A stretch of 13,257 nt of DNA. Source: Gammaproteobacteria bacterium (GTDB lineage: Bacteria > Pseudomonadota > Gammaproteobacteria > Chromatiales > Chromatiaceae). The notes below the pieces were generated by a model. The model was not told where the DNA came from. It was given only the letters and a program-made list of their open reading frames with translations, and searched no databases. How positions within the stretch are numbered: position 1 is the stretch's first letter; every line of letters starts with the position of its first letter. Location: contig VMDJ01000130.1 of NCBI GenBank assembly GCA_008080925.1, positions 1-13,257 on the forward strand. The letters are read 5' to 3'. Positions 6,918 through 13,158 of this stretch are shown here, piece after piece. Position numbers and translations under genes: made by a program.

Positions 6918-7351
6918 CAAACACCACGAATTGCGTGGAGGATTTGATCTTCGAGCTCGAAACGTGCTGCGAGCACTTCGCCCAACGCATTCAGATCGGT
7001 ATGCAATTTTTCACGATCGATATCACCGGTCATATCCGCAAAATCATCAATGAACACAAGCAGGATATGTGTCAGTTCGGTGATCTGAGCATACAGGCGC
7101 TTGCCTTCATCTTTAACCGCTTGGCGACGCTCACGGCCATCTATGATGCGCTCGTAGATTTCGAAGTGCACAAAGGCGGTGTAGTCGGTAAGGATTTCAC
7201 AAAAGCGTTGAATATCAGCGTCTGCTTGCTTGTCACCCACGGTGACGCCAGCGAGGCCACAGTAAGTCGCCAGTAGCTCACCTCGCTCGGCAAGCATGTT
7301 GTCTATGACCTCGTTCGATCCTGATCGTCTTTCTTCCATGTTTGCAGTCAT
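6917..7351 (-). CDS. rsd: Rsd/AlgQ family anti-RNA-polymerase sigma-70 factor
   Basis: 144 residues; E. coli Rsd is 158 and Pseudomonas AlgQ 160. Rsd binds domain 4 of the housekeeping sigma factor and sequesters it, favouring alternative sigmas in stationary phase; AlgQ is its Pseudomonas counterpart. The all-helical pattern fits: an early SNEVIDNMLAERGELLATY helix, the signature DYTAFVHFEIYERI at 56-69 (E. coli DYLSAGHFSIYERI), and GEVLAARFELEDQIL at 124-138 (E. coli GEALEARFVLEDKL). It is shorter at the C-terminus than E. coli Rsd. AAAGG (plus strand 7361-7365) lies 9 bases before the ATG. It is the first gene of a possible two-gene unit with the Sel1 gene and is divergent from the exported protein gene. 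The intergenic region has a -10-like TAAAAT and an inverted repeat. Confidence 0.85.
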   Translation of the reverse strand: MTANMEERRSGSNEVIDNMLAERGELLATYCGLAGVTVGDKQADADIQRFCEILTDYTAFVHFEIYERIIDGRERRQAVKDEGKRLYAQITELTHILLVFIDDFADMTGDIDREKLHTDLNALGEVLAARFELEDQILHAIRGV

Positions 7352-7387
7352 TTCCAGAGACCTTTGCTTTTGTTATGTTGTCGGAAG

Positions 7388-7393
7388 ATTTTA
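7388..7393 (-). promoter_or_regulatory. Possible -10 element for rsd
   Basis: The minus strand reads TAAAAT (five of six consensus positions), about 37 bases upstream of the rsd ATG, leaving a leader of roughly 30 bases that includes the AAAGG ribosome site. The -35 position has no match, so an activator or a different sigma factor may be needed if the promoter is real. Confidence 0.3.
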
Positions 7394-7396
7394 CCG

Positions 7397-7423
7397 AAAA
7401 ATACGAATTAAAGTTGTATTTTT
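7397..7423. repeat. Inverted repeat in the rsd / exported-protein divergent region
   Basis: AAAAATAC (7397-7404) and GTATTTTT (7416-7423) are perfect reverse complements 11 bases apart, centred in the 84-base intergenic region. The centre-to-centre distance of 19 bases, nearly two helical turns, suits a dimeric regulator binding on one face. It lies just upstream of the rsd -10-like element and just before the other gene's start. This is a candidate operator only; AT-rich intergenic DNA can give such repeats by chance. Confidence 0.35.
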
Positions 7424-7435
7424 GAGCCCTACTTT

Positions 7436-7981
7436 ATGTTGCAGCGCACCATTATCTTTAGCCTTTTCATTAGCTTAACGAGCTCTGTCTCGGCTGTTGG
7501 CTCGGGTAATCTTTTTGGTGATCTCATGCAGGGGATGACCAAGGGTCTTGCGCAGCTTAATCAGCAGCAGAACACCAACCAGCCCCAGTGGAATTTTCCT
7601 CCGGGCTTGGAGCCTCTTTCAGAGACCCGTAATAACACTAACTTTCCTTATCCTGGGTTCAACCAACCTTATTACGCGCCCCCTTTTATCCCGATTGAGC
7701 GTCAGCTTCTACAGTACCTTCAGGGTAATTGGCGGACCAATCGCGGCGGCCTCATGCTGGTTCGAGGAAACCTAGCACGACTGTATGTTGACGCGAAAAC
7801 ACATCAAGATTTATACATTCGCATAGATCCTGAGGCGATTTGGCTGCAACCGGCTAACAACCCTAAAGCGATTGCGAGTCGTTATGACTTCCAGATCGAT
7901 GGCAATCAAATCGCTTTGCGTGACATGCATATGCAAAGTCTCGTGTTGATTCGTCATATACCTGAGACAGTCACTGAGTAG
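7436..7981 (+). CDS. Exported protein of unknown function with N/Q/P-rich linker
   Basis: 181 residues; I do not recognise a named family. Residues 1-20 are a clear signal peptide (IIFSLFISLTSSVSA), cut probably after A20. A short helical stretch follows (LFGDLMQGMTKGLAQL), then a disordered Gln/Asn/Pro/Tyr-rich linker at about 41-86, and a compact, probably all-beta domain at about 90-175. That domain contains LQGNWRTNRGGLMLVRG, LYIRIDPEAIWL, YDFQIDGNQIALRD and a closing LVLIRH. The pattern of a Gly-Trp-led strand followed by short strands recalls small lipocalin-like barrels, but this is only resemblance. No lipobox and no C-terminal anchor are present, so it is probably periplasmic. No strong Shine-Dalgarno precedes the ATG. 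The NDUFA9-like gene follows 16-43 bases downstream, depending on its start, so the two probably form an operon. Confidence 0.75.
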   Translation: MLQRTIIFSLFISLTSSVSAVGSGNLFGDLMQGMTKGLAQLNQQQNTNQPQWNFPPGLEPLSETRNNTNFPYPGFNQPYYAPPFIPIERQLLQYLQGNWRTNRGGLMLVRGNLARLYVDAKTHQDLYIRIDPEAIWLQPANNPKAIASRYDFQIDGNQIALRDMHMQSLVLIRHIPETVTE

Positions 7982-8024
7982 CCTGAATAAGGTATCCTTG
8001 GAAAAAATAACAACGACTATCCCT

Positions 8025-8981
8025 ATGAAATTTACAAAAGTTGCATTGATCGGTGGCACCGGTTTTGTTGGTCGCCGTCTTACTCACGTCCTAGCGAACC
8101 TTGGCCATCAGTGCCGTGTGATTACACGTCACTCGCATCGCCACCCAGAGCTCAAATTAAGTGCTGAGTTGGTACAAGCAAATCCCTACAACTTGGATGA
8201 GCTTAAACAAGCAGTTAAAGGCTGTGATGCTGTGATCAACTTGGTGGGCATTCTTAACCCCGCCAATAAACGTGAGGGCTTCCGCGAAGTTCACGTTGGC
8301 ATCACCGAAAATGCCATTGAGGCATGCCACGCTGCTGGGATAAAGCGCTACATTCAGATGAGTGCGCTACAAGCGGATCAAGATGCAGGCAGCAGCACTT
8401 ATCTAAAAACCAAAGGTGAGGCTGAAAATCGTGTGCGGGCGATGTGCCAACCAGGCATTAACTTCACCATCTTCCGACCTTCAGTCATTTTTGGACCCGG
8501 TGATGGCTTCTTAAATCGCTTTGCTGGCTTGATGAAGATACCCGGACCTTTGCCTTTAGCCTGTGCAAAATCACGCTTCGCACCCGTTTATATTGAAGAT
8601 GTTGTAAAGGCCTTTGCGCAAAGTGTTAACGATAGAAGCACCTTTGGTCAGGCTTATGAGCTGTGTGGCCCAGAGGAATACACCTTACGTGAGGTTGTTG
8701 AGCTACTCGGTACATTGACCGGTCGTAAGAAGTTAATCATTGAATTGCCAGACTTTGCTGCACGTATTCAAGCCCGCATTTTGCAGAACCTACCAGGTAA
8801 GTTATTCACTATGGATAACTACAACTCGCTGCAAACGGCGAGCGTATGTAGCGACAACGGCTTAGCGCGTTTAGGGATCGATGCGGCTAGCATGAGTGCA
8901 ATAGCAACCAATCTATTTTTGCATCAGGATAAAGCTGGCAAGCTCGATCGTTTACGAGCACGCGCGCGTCACGAAGACTAA
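8025..8981 (+). CDS. NDUFA9-like NAD(P)-binding protein (atypical SDR, complex I NDUFA9 subunit family)
   Basis: 318 residues from the ATG chosen here. An N-terminal Rossmann fold has G10-x2-G13-x2-G16 (GGTGFVG), NLVGIL at 72-77, and a Y126-x3-K130 pair with S113, as in extended/atypical short-chain dehydrogenases. The later FRPSVIFGPGDGFLNRFA and the FAPVYIEDVVKAF motif are typical of the NDUFA9-like group (COG0702). NDUFA9 is a non-catalytic NADPH-binding subunit of mitochondrial complex I; the role of the bacterial relatives is not established. The frame also opens at TTG 7998, which adds nine residues and has AAGG 5 bases upstream. I prefer the ATG because homologues start just before the K-V-x-x-x-G-G-T-G-F strand, but the start is not settled. 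It follows the exported protein gene, and its stop overlaps that of the lipoprotein gene by 4 bases. Confidence 0.85.
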   Translation: MKFTKVALIGGTGFVGRRLTHVLANLGHQCRVITRHSHRHPELKLSAELVQANPYNLDELKQAVKGCDAVINLVGILNPANKREGFREVHVGITENAIEACHAAGIKRYIQMSALQADQDAGSSTYLKTKGEAENRVRAMCQPGINFTIFRPSVIFGPGDGFLNRFAGLMKIPGPLPLACAKSRFAPVYIEDVVKAFAQSVNDRSTFGQAYELCGPEEYTLREVVELLGTLTGRKKLIIELPDFAARIQARILQNLPGKLFTMDNYNSLQTASVCSDNGLARLGIDAASMSAIATNLFLHQDKAGKLDRLRARARHED

Positions 8982-9688
8982 ATCGGGAAGAACACCGCTG
9001 AGGCGAAGCCTTGGATGACGTTTTTGATCGTGCGATTGGTGGTGTCCGCGACCACCTCGGCAAACAGATCATTCATGCCAATCAATTTCCCAAAAAGCCG
9101 CGAGAAGGTCAGGTTCACACCCACCTTGGCATCACCGTGACTGATTAAAAACAATCGTCCTGTCTCATCGCGTTTATTGCGCAGTTGCCAATCTGCAATC
9201 TCGGTATTACGCGCTAAGTAATACAGTTTTTGTGGATCAAATTCATGATGCATGAAGAACTCACCATCATTTCCGTAGGTGGTTTTATACATGCCATATA
9301 AACCACCCACAAAAGCAGCAACCCGATCGCCGGTAAATAATGGATCAAAAGCTAACGACACTTTATCGGAAGACTTAGCGGTTTTAATTTGTGGCAGATC
9401 ACCATCGGCTTTAATCAATCTCGCGGCGGCCTGTTGTGCGGTTAAGGTAGGTTGATCTGATCGACGTAACTGATTGGGATTACGCAGATACAATTTTTCG
9501 GCGATCTCACGCAGATAGCTGCGCCATTGTTTAACCGCCACCTCCGCTGCCATATCGACATCACTTTTAGCGACATCACTCAGCCTAAATTCGCGTGGCT
9601 GAACCGGATCACTTGGCTTTGGCTGCGTCATACAGGCACCGAGCATCAACGCCACACTGATCAAAAGACCGAGCTTAAAGATAGGCAC
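8978..9688 (-). CDS. Uncharacterised lipoprotein
   Basis: 236 residues. The N-terminus is a lipoprotein signal (MPIFKLGLLISVALMLGAC) with lipobox L16-G-A-C19. Position +2 after Cys is Met, not Asp, so Lol sorting to the outer membrane is expected. I recognise no enzymatic motif. The mature part has a polar N-terminal stretch, a helical region with KQWRSYLREIAEKLYLRNP, then DPLFTGDRVAAFVGGLYGMYKTTYG and FDPQKLYYLARNTEIADWQL. The near-C-terminal LTFSRLFGKLIGMNDLFA is followed by a hydrophobic end (VFFPI). The middle and C-terminal parts remind me of uncharacterised gammaproteobacterial lipoproteins with no assigned function. Its ATG lies inside the 3' end of the MidA-type gene (14-base overlap), so translation is probably coupled. 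The stop overlaps the convergent NDUFA9-like gene at CTAA 8978-8981. Confidence 0.8.
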   Translation of the reverse strand: MPIFKLGLLISVALMLGACMTQPKPSDPVQPREFRLSDVAKSDVDMAAEVAVKQWRSYLREIAEKLYLRNPNQLRRSDQPTLTAQQAAARLIKADGDLPQIKTAKSSDKVSLAFDPLFTGDRVAAFVGGLYGMYKTTYGNDGEFFMHHEFDPQKLYYLARNTEIADWQLRNKRDETGRLFLISHGDAKVGVNLTFSRLFGKLIGMNDLFAEVVADTTNRTIKNVIQGFASAVFFPI

Positions 9689-10832
9689 GCTGATCTCCTA
9701 CCGAGAAACCACGCATCGCAAGGTCTAATCCTTTACTAAACGCAATCACCTTAAATCGCTCACCCATTTCTGTCGGCAAGGTCAGCTGCTTCATCGCTTG
9801 GGCTTGATGTATATAACGATCGCTCATCGGATCCTCATCCAATAACTCGGTAATGCCATTATTCATCAAGAAAAAAGACTGTGTTGTGAAACCTGCCAAA
9901 TCAAAACCATGATTCACACCAGCTTCTGCAACCGCGCTGAAATCAACATTTGCGGTGATATCTTGCGAACCAACACGTTGCAAAGGATCGTTGTAGGCTT
10001 TGTGTTGATAGTGACAAATCAAGGTGCCAGCTGATCGCTCCGGATGATAGAAAGCCGCTTCTGGATAACCGTAATCCACCAATATCACAGCACCTTGTTC
10101 GATCATCTGAGATAACGCTGAGATCCAGCCGTCGACATGACGATTCACCTCTGACTCATAACCATCTTCAAATTGACCTAAGCGTGCCTCTAACGCATCC
10201 AGCTGTTTGAGCAATAGATCATCGGTCGCATCTAACCATGTTGCTTGATACGCATCATCCGTATAACTCACCCACTGCATCTGCCATTGATCTGCCGATT
10301 TTCTAAATCGCTGCACTGGCATCGCATCAAGCACTTCATTGGCAACCACCACGCCCTGCCAACCTGATGATGGCATATGCGATAGCCATTCCACGCGCTC
10401 TATCAAATGCGGTAGTGCTTGTTGAATCGTTTCGTGCTGACGTTGTTGCAGCTCCGCACTGAGTTCTAGGATTTGATAACGCACCGGCAAACAATCGAGC
10501 TGCTCGAGTTGCTCGAGCACACTCACCGCTAATGCACCTGAACCGGCACCAAACTCCAACACATTCGGTTGCTCCAAAGCACCAAAGACCTCAGCGATTT
10601 GATTTGCCAGTGATTGTCCAAACAGTGGTGATAACTCAGGAGAAGTAATGAAGTCACCCCCGACACCAAACTTTTGCGCGCCATTCACGTAGTAGCCTAA
10701 CCCCGGGGCATATAACGCAAGTGACATAAAGCGCTCAAAATCGACAAGACCACCCTCTTTGACGATTTGCTCGCCAATGGCTTTGTGGATAGCTTGTTCA
10801 ACAGACTCTGTCACGCGGTTATACAGTCGCAA
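9675..10832 (-). CDS. MidA/NDUFAF7-type SAM-dependent methyltransferase
   Basis: 385 residues, normal for the COG1565 (former DUF185) family. Family landmarks are all present: FMSLALYAPGLGYY at 35-48, GDFITSPELSPLFGQSLA at 59-76, SAM motif I as LEFGAGSGALA at 92-102, YQILELSAELQQRQ at 118-131, ANEVLDAMPVQRF at 163-175, and further on ILVDYGYPEAAFYHP and SQDITANVDFSA. Human NDUFAF7 dimethylates an arginine of complex I subunit NDUFS2, and Dictyostelium MidA affects complex I; the bacterial substrate is not established. This frame starts with TTG at 10832; a GTG at 10814 (MTESVEQ) is an equal alternative, and neither has a good Shine-Dalgarno. It is the first gene of a unit with the overlapping lipoprotein gene, and is divergent from the pteridine reductase with a shared -10-like site between them. 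Confidence 0.9.
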   Translation of the reverse strand: MRLYNRVTESVEQAIHKAIGEQIVKEGGLVDFERFMSLALYAPGLGYYVNGAQKFGVGGDFITSPELSPLFGQSLANQIAEVFGALEQPNVLEFGAGSGALAVSVLEQLEQLDCLPVRYQILELSAELQQRQHETIQQALPHLIERVEWLSHMPSSGWQGVVVANEVLDAMPVQRFRKSADQWQMQWVSYTDDAYQATWLDATDDLLLKQLDALEARLGQFEDGYESEVNRHVDGWISALSQMIEQGAVILVDYGYPEAAFYHPERSAGTLICHYQHKAYNDPLQRVGSQDITANVDFSAVAEAGVNHGFDLAGFTTQSFFLMNNGITELLDEDPMSDRYIHQAQAMKQLTLPTEMGERFKVIAFSKGLDLAMRGFSVGDQRAYL

Positions 10833-10852
10833 AGATTGCTATAGTTGTTTGC

Positions 10853-10860
10853 ATTATAAA
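10853..10860. promoter_or_regulatory. Candidate bidirectional -10 element between midA-type gene and folM
   Basis: The palindromic core TTATAA at 10854-10859 gives a perfect TATAAT on the minus strand (10853-10858) and TATAAA on the plus strand (10855-10860). Start sites 7 bases downstream would fall near 10846 (minus) and 10867 (plus). The plus start precedes the AAGGGAG ribosome site of the pteridine reductase. No clear -35 is visible on either side. Confidence 0.4.
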
Positions 10861-10887
10861 GAACCTCACGTTGAAGGGAGTCATTCA

Positions 10888-11628
10888 ATGTCACAGACCG
10901 AAAAAGTTGCTTTAGTCACCGGTGCTGCCGCACGCATTGGCGCTGCAACCTGCGATGCCTTACATAAAGCTGGCTATTTTGTGATTGTGCATTACCGCTC
11001 ATCACGTGAACCGGCAGCAGCATTAGTGAAGCGCCTAAATGAAAATCGCACGAATTCCTCTGTGCTGATTCAAGCGGATTTGTGTGACATGCAAGCGGTT
11101 GAAAAGCTCGCTAAAGAGACTCTAGAGGTTAAAGGTCGTTTAGATGTACTCATCAATAACGCCAGTAGCTTTTACCCAACTCCAATGGGCACAGCGACTC
11201 AGGAACACTGGGATGATTTATTTGGCAGTAATGCACGTGCACCTTTCTTTTTAAGCCAAGCTTTAGCGCCAGAACTTGCCAAACAAAAAGGCTGCATTGT
11301 GAATCTCGTTGATATTTACGCCGAACGACCTAAACCAAAGCACCCTGTCTATGTTATGGCAAAAGCAGCAAACGCGATGATGGTAAAAACACTCGCACTC
11401 GAACTGGCACCGGATATCCGTGTGAATGGTGTAGCCCCTGGAGCAGCGCTATGGCCAGCCGGCGCAGAGCACACCACCGATAAACAAGAAATTTTAAAGC
11501 GTATCCCCATGGGCCGACCTGCTGGCGCAGAACAAATCGTTAACGCGATTATGTTCATGGTGGATGGGAATGATTATGTCACCGGACAGATCTTAGCAGT
11601 CGATGGTGGTCGTAGCGTTCAGCAGTAA
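10888..11628 (+). CDS. folM: Pteridine reductase (PTR1/FolM-type short-chain dehydrogenase)
   Basis: 246 residues. An SDR enzyme expected to reduce dihydrobiopterin/dihydromonapterin or dihydrofolate with NADPH. The nucleotide motif is T11-G12-A-A-A-R16-I-G18, that is TGxxxRxG instead of the usual TGxxxGxG, which marks the PTR1/FolM branch. The pterin-facing segment NNASSFYPTPM (90-100) is also PTR1-like. The catalytic set D142, Y155 and K159 has the same 13- and 4-residue spacing as D181/Y194/K198 of Leishmania PTR1. The C-terminus has VDGNDYVTGQILAVDGG. The frame is open 43 codons further upstream, but the ATG at 10888 is right: it has AAGGGAG at 10874-10880 and places the first beta strand where SDRs have it. 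Monocistronic; it stops 1 base before the convergent folK stop. The neighbouring folK and folB support a pterin or folate substrate. Confidence 0.9.
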   Translation: MSQTEKVALVTGAAARIGAATCDALHKAGYFVIVHYRSSREPAAALVKRLNENRTNSSVLIQADLCDMQAVEKLAKETLEVKGRLDVLINNASSFYPTPMGTATQEHWDDLFGSNARAPFFLSQALAPELAKQKGCIVNLVDIYAERPKPKHPVYVMAKAANAMMVKTLALELAPDIRVNGVAPGAALWPAGAEHTTDKQEILKRIPMGRPAGAEQIVNAIMFMVDGNDYVTGQILAVDGGRSVQQ

Positions 11629-11629
11629 A

Positions 11630-12112
11630 TCACAGACGCACTTCAATAAGCGCGTCTTTATCTCCTGAGTAGTTTTCCCATAAGGCGGCATAGCTCACAC
11701 CGCACTCGGGATGAATCTCATCGGGTGCAACATCAACAAGTGGCTTTAACACAAAGGCATATTTTTCGATCTCATCTCGCGGTAGATGCTTACCACCCTC
11801 ATCTGTCACTTGGTCGTCATAGGTTAAGGCATCAATATCCATTGTCCGCGCATTAAACTTCTCACTCGTCCGCACGCGACCAAACTCATGCTCAATGTCT
11901 CGCAGCTTAATGTGCAACTCAGCAGGCGTTAACTCGGTATTAAAGCCAGCAACAAGGTTATAAAAAGCATCACCCTCAAAACCCTCGGCGGGTGTTTCAT
12001 AGGTTGGCGAGATGACAAGCTCGCCAAATTCAGTTTCAAGCGCTTGCAGTGATCCGCGAATATTATTTTCGCGATCGATGTTGCTACCAATACTGACCCA
12101 TACCCAAGCCAT
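11630..12112 (-). CDS. folK: 6-hydroxymethyl-7,8-dihydropterin pyrophosphokinase FolK
   Basis: 160 residues, as for E. coli HPPK (159). It transfers pyrophosphate from ATP to 6-hydroxymethyl-dihydropterin, the step before dihydropteroate synthase in folate synthesis. Visible family features are SIGSNIDRENNI at 7-18, the TPAEGFEGDAFYNLV pterin-loop region at 40-54, FGRVRTSEKFNART at 77-90, and the two metal-binding aspartates in MD92-I-D94-A (D95/D97 in E. coli). HLPRDEIEKYAFVLKPLVDVAPDEI covers the C-terminal signature. The loop Trp of E. coli (W89) is Phe here, a change of uncertain effect. It overlaps folB by one base (TAATG at the folB stop / folK start), so the pair is probably translationally coupled, with folB first. 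Confidence 0.92.
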   Translation of the reverse strand: MAWVWVSIGSNIDRENNIRGSLQALETEFGELVISPTYETPAEGFEGDAFYNLVAGFNTELTPAELHIKLRDIEHEFGRVRTSEKFNARTMDIDALTYDDQVTDEGGKHLPRDEIEKYAFVLKPLVDVAPDEIHPECGVSYAALWENYSGDKDALIEVRL

Positions 12113-12480
12113 TAAGTACGCTCTCCTCGCTCAATAATGACGCCCACATCGGTAGCACCACGAACCGCACCTTTTTTATTCAGCGTTAACTTCACCCAGG
12201 CAACATTAAACTCTTCACGGATAATCCGAGCGCACTCTTCTGCCAAGGTTTCGATGAGCTCGAATTCGCTTTCACTGACATACTGCTGTAAACGCTTGGC
12301 AATTGATTTGTAGTTCAGCGCATCTTCTATCTTGTCGGTCTTGGCTGCTTTAGCCACATCCGCACTCATCTCAAGATCAAAGATCAAGGTTTGGCGTACG
12401 CGACGCTCCCAACCGTATATACCGATAACCGTATCAATCTTAAGGTCGCGTAAAAAAACTGTATCCATCATTTGTTCCAT
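12112..12480 (-). CDS. folB: Dihydroneopterin aldolase FolB
   Basis: 122 residues, the size of a T-fold aldolase (E. coli 122). It cleaves 7,8-dihydroneopterin to 6-hydroxymethyl-dihydropterin and glycolaldehyde. Conserved features are the GIYGWER motif with E25 (pterin anchor), LNYKSIAKRL with Y57, and the catalytic lysine K102 within NKKGAVRGA, followed by VGVIIERG. Several in-frame ATGs lie at the start: 12480, 12471 and 12468. MDTVFLRDL (start 12468) aligns best with the E. coli N-terminus, so the true protein may be 118 residues. folB is the first gene of the folBK pair and is divergent from plsY, as in E. coli where plsY and folB are also adjacent. Its product is the substrate of FolK, and the glycolaldehyde by-product can in principle be oxidised to glycolate, the substrate of the glycolate oxidase of which GlcF is part. 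Confidence 0.92.
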   Translation of the reverse strand: MEQMMDTVFLRDLKIDTVIGIYGWERRVRQTLIFDLEMSADVAKAAKTDKIEDALNYKSIAKRLQQYVSESEFELIETLAEECARIIREEFNVAWVKLTLNKKGAVRGATDVGVIIERGERT

Positions 12481-12516
12481 TCAGGCTTTAATCAATCTTA
12501 ACTGATGACACGCCGC

Positions 12517-12546
12517 TTGACCGCAGCTAGCTGCAGCTCAGAGAAT
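12517..12546 (+). promoter_or_regulatory. Candidate plsY promoter with a 12-bp palindrome in its spacer
   Basis: TTGACC (12517-12522) matches the -35 consensus at five of six positions. Eighteen bases on, GAGAAT (12541-12546) matches the -10 at four of six. Between them sits the perfect palindrome GCAGCTAGCTGC (12523-12534). A start about 7 bases after the -10 would fall at or just before the ATG at 12553, giving a near-leaderless message. The palindrome is also upstream of folB on the other strand. Inference only. Confidence 0.3.
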
Positions 12547-12552
12547 GCCAAC

Positions 12553-13158
12553 ATGGATTTATCAATGACTGAACTTGGCCTTATCGTCTCGGCTTATCTG
12601 ATTGGCTCTATCTCAAGTGCCATTATTGTTTGCCGCCTGATGGGATTACCTGACCCACGTAGCGAAGGCTCTAACAACCCCGGCGCCACCAACGTGTTGC
12701 GCATTGGTGGCAAAAAAGCCGCTGCGATCACCTTGCTAGGCGACATGCTCAAAGGTGTCTTACCCGTTGCTGCAGGTCATCTCTTTGATGTTTCTACACT
12801 CACCTTTGCCCTAGCTGCCATGGCAGCATTCTTAGGACATCTGTATCCCGTTTTCTTTGGCTTTAAAGGCGGTAAAGGTGTTGCGACCGCACTTGGTACT
12901 CAGTTCGGTTTGCATTGGGGTATTGGTTTAGCTGTTGCCGGTATCTGGTTATTCATGGCGAAGGTCGTCAAGATCTCGTCGCTATCCGCACTCGTGTCTA
13001 TGGCCTTAGCACCGGTGATCATTTATTGGATTTGGCCAGCTAATGAGTTAATCGTGATGCAAATTATCATGAGCATGATTTTGTTCTGGCGTCACAAGAG
13101 CAACATCCAACGCTTGATCAGCGGCGAAGAAAGCTTGATTGGCAAAAAGAAATCTTAA
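12553..13158 (+). CDS. plsY: Glycerol-3-phosphate acyltransferase PlsY
   Basis: 201 residues from the start chosen here (E. coli PlsY 205). An inner membrane enzyme that acylates glycerol-3-phosphate using acyl-phosphate made by PlsX, giving lysophosphatidate, the first step of phospholipid synthesis. All three cytoplasmic motifs are present: LPDPRSEGSNNPGATNVLR (32-50), FFGFKGGKGVATALG (101-115) and FWRHKSNIQRL (178-188). Hydrophobic segments at about 8-28, 57-75, 82-102, 116-137, 142-160 and 166-178 fit the multi-pass topology. The frame is open back to an ATG at 12505, but those extra 16 residues (polar, Cys/Ser-rich) are absent from homologues. MDLSMTELGL at 12553 or MTELGL at 12565 fits better. 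The stop overlaps that of tsaD in TTAA; E. coli also has plsY between folB and tsaD. Confidence 0.92.
   Translation: MDLSMTELGLIVSAYLIGSISSAIIVCRLMGLPDPRSEGSNNPGATNVLRIGGKKAAAITLLGDMLKGVLPVAAGHLFDVSTLTFALAAMAAFLGHLYPVFFGFKGGKGVATALGTQFGLHWGIGLAVAGIWLFMAKVVKISSLSALVSMALAPVIIYWIWPANELIVMQIIMSMILFWRHKSNIQRLISGEESLIGKKKS

Noticed and set aside
10494..10519. Three CTCGAG-containing short repeats
   Set aside because: They encode repeated Leu-Glu-Gln in the MidA-type helix (LEQLEQLD), so coding repetition explains them.
10759..10887. Upstream extension of the pteridine reductase to an ATG at 10759
   Set aside because: The extension is antisense to the MidA-type gene, encodes a Cys-rich sequence absent from SDR enzymes, and the ATG at 10888 has a strong AAGGGAG ribosome site.
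12505..12552. Upstream start of plsY at 12505
   Set aside because: The extra 16 residues are polar and not found in PlsY homologues; they fall on the palindrome and promoter-like region.
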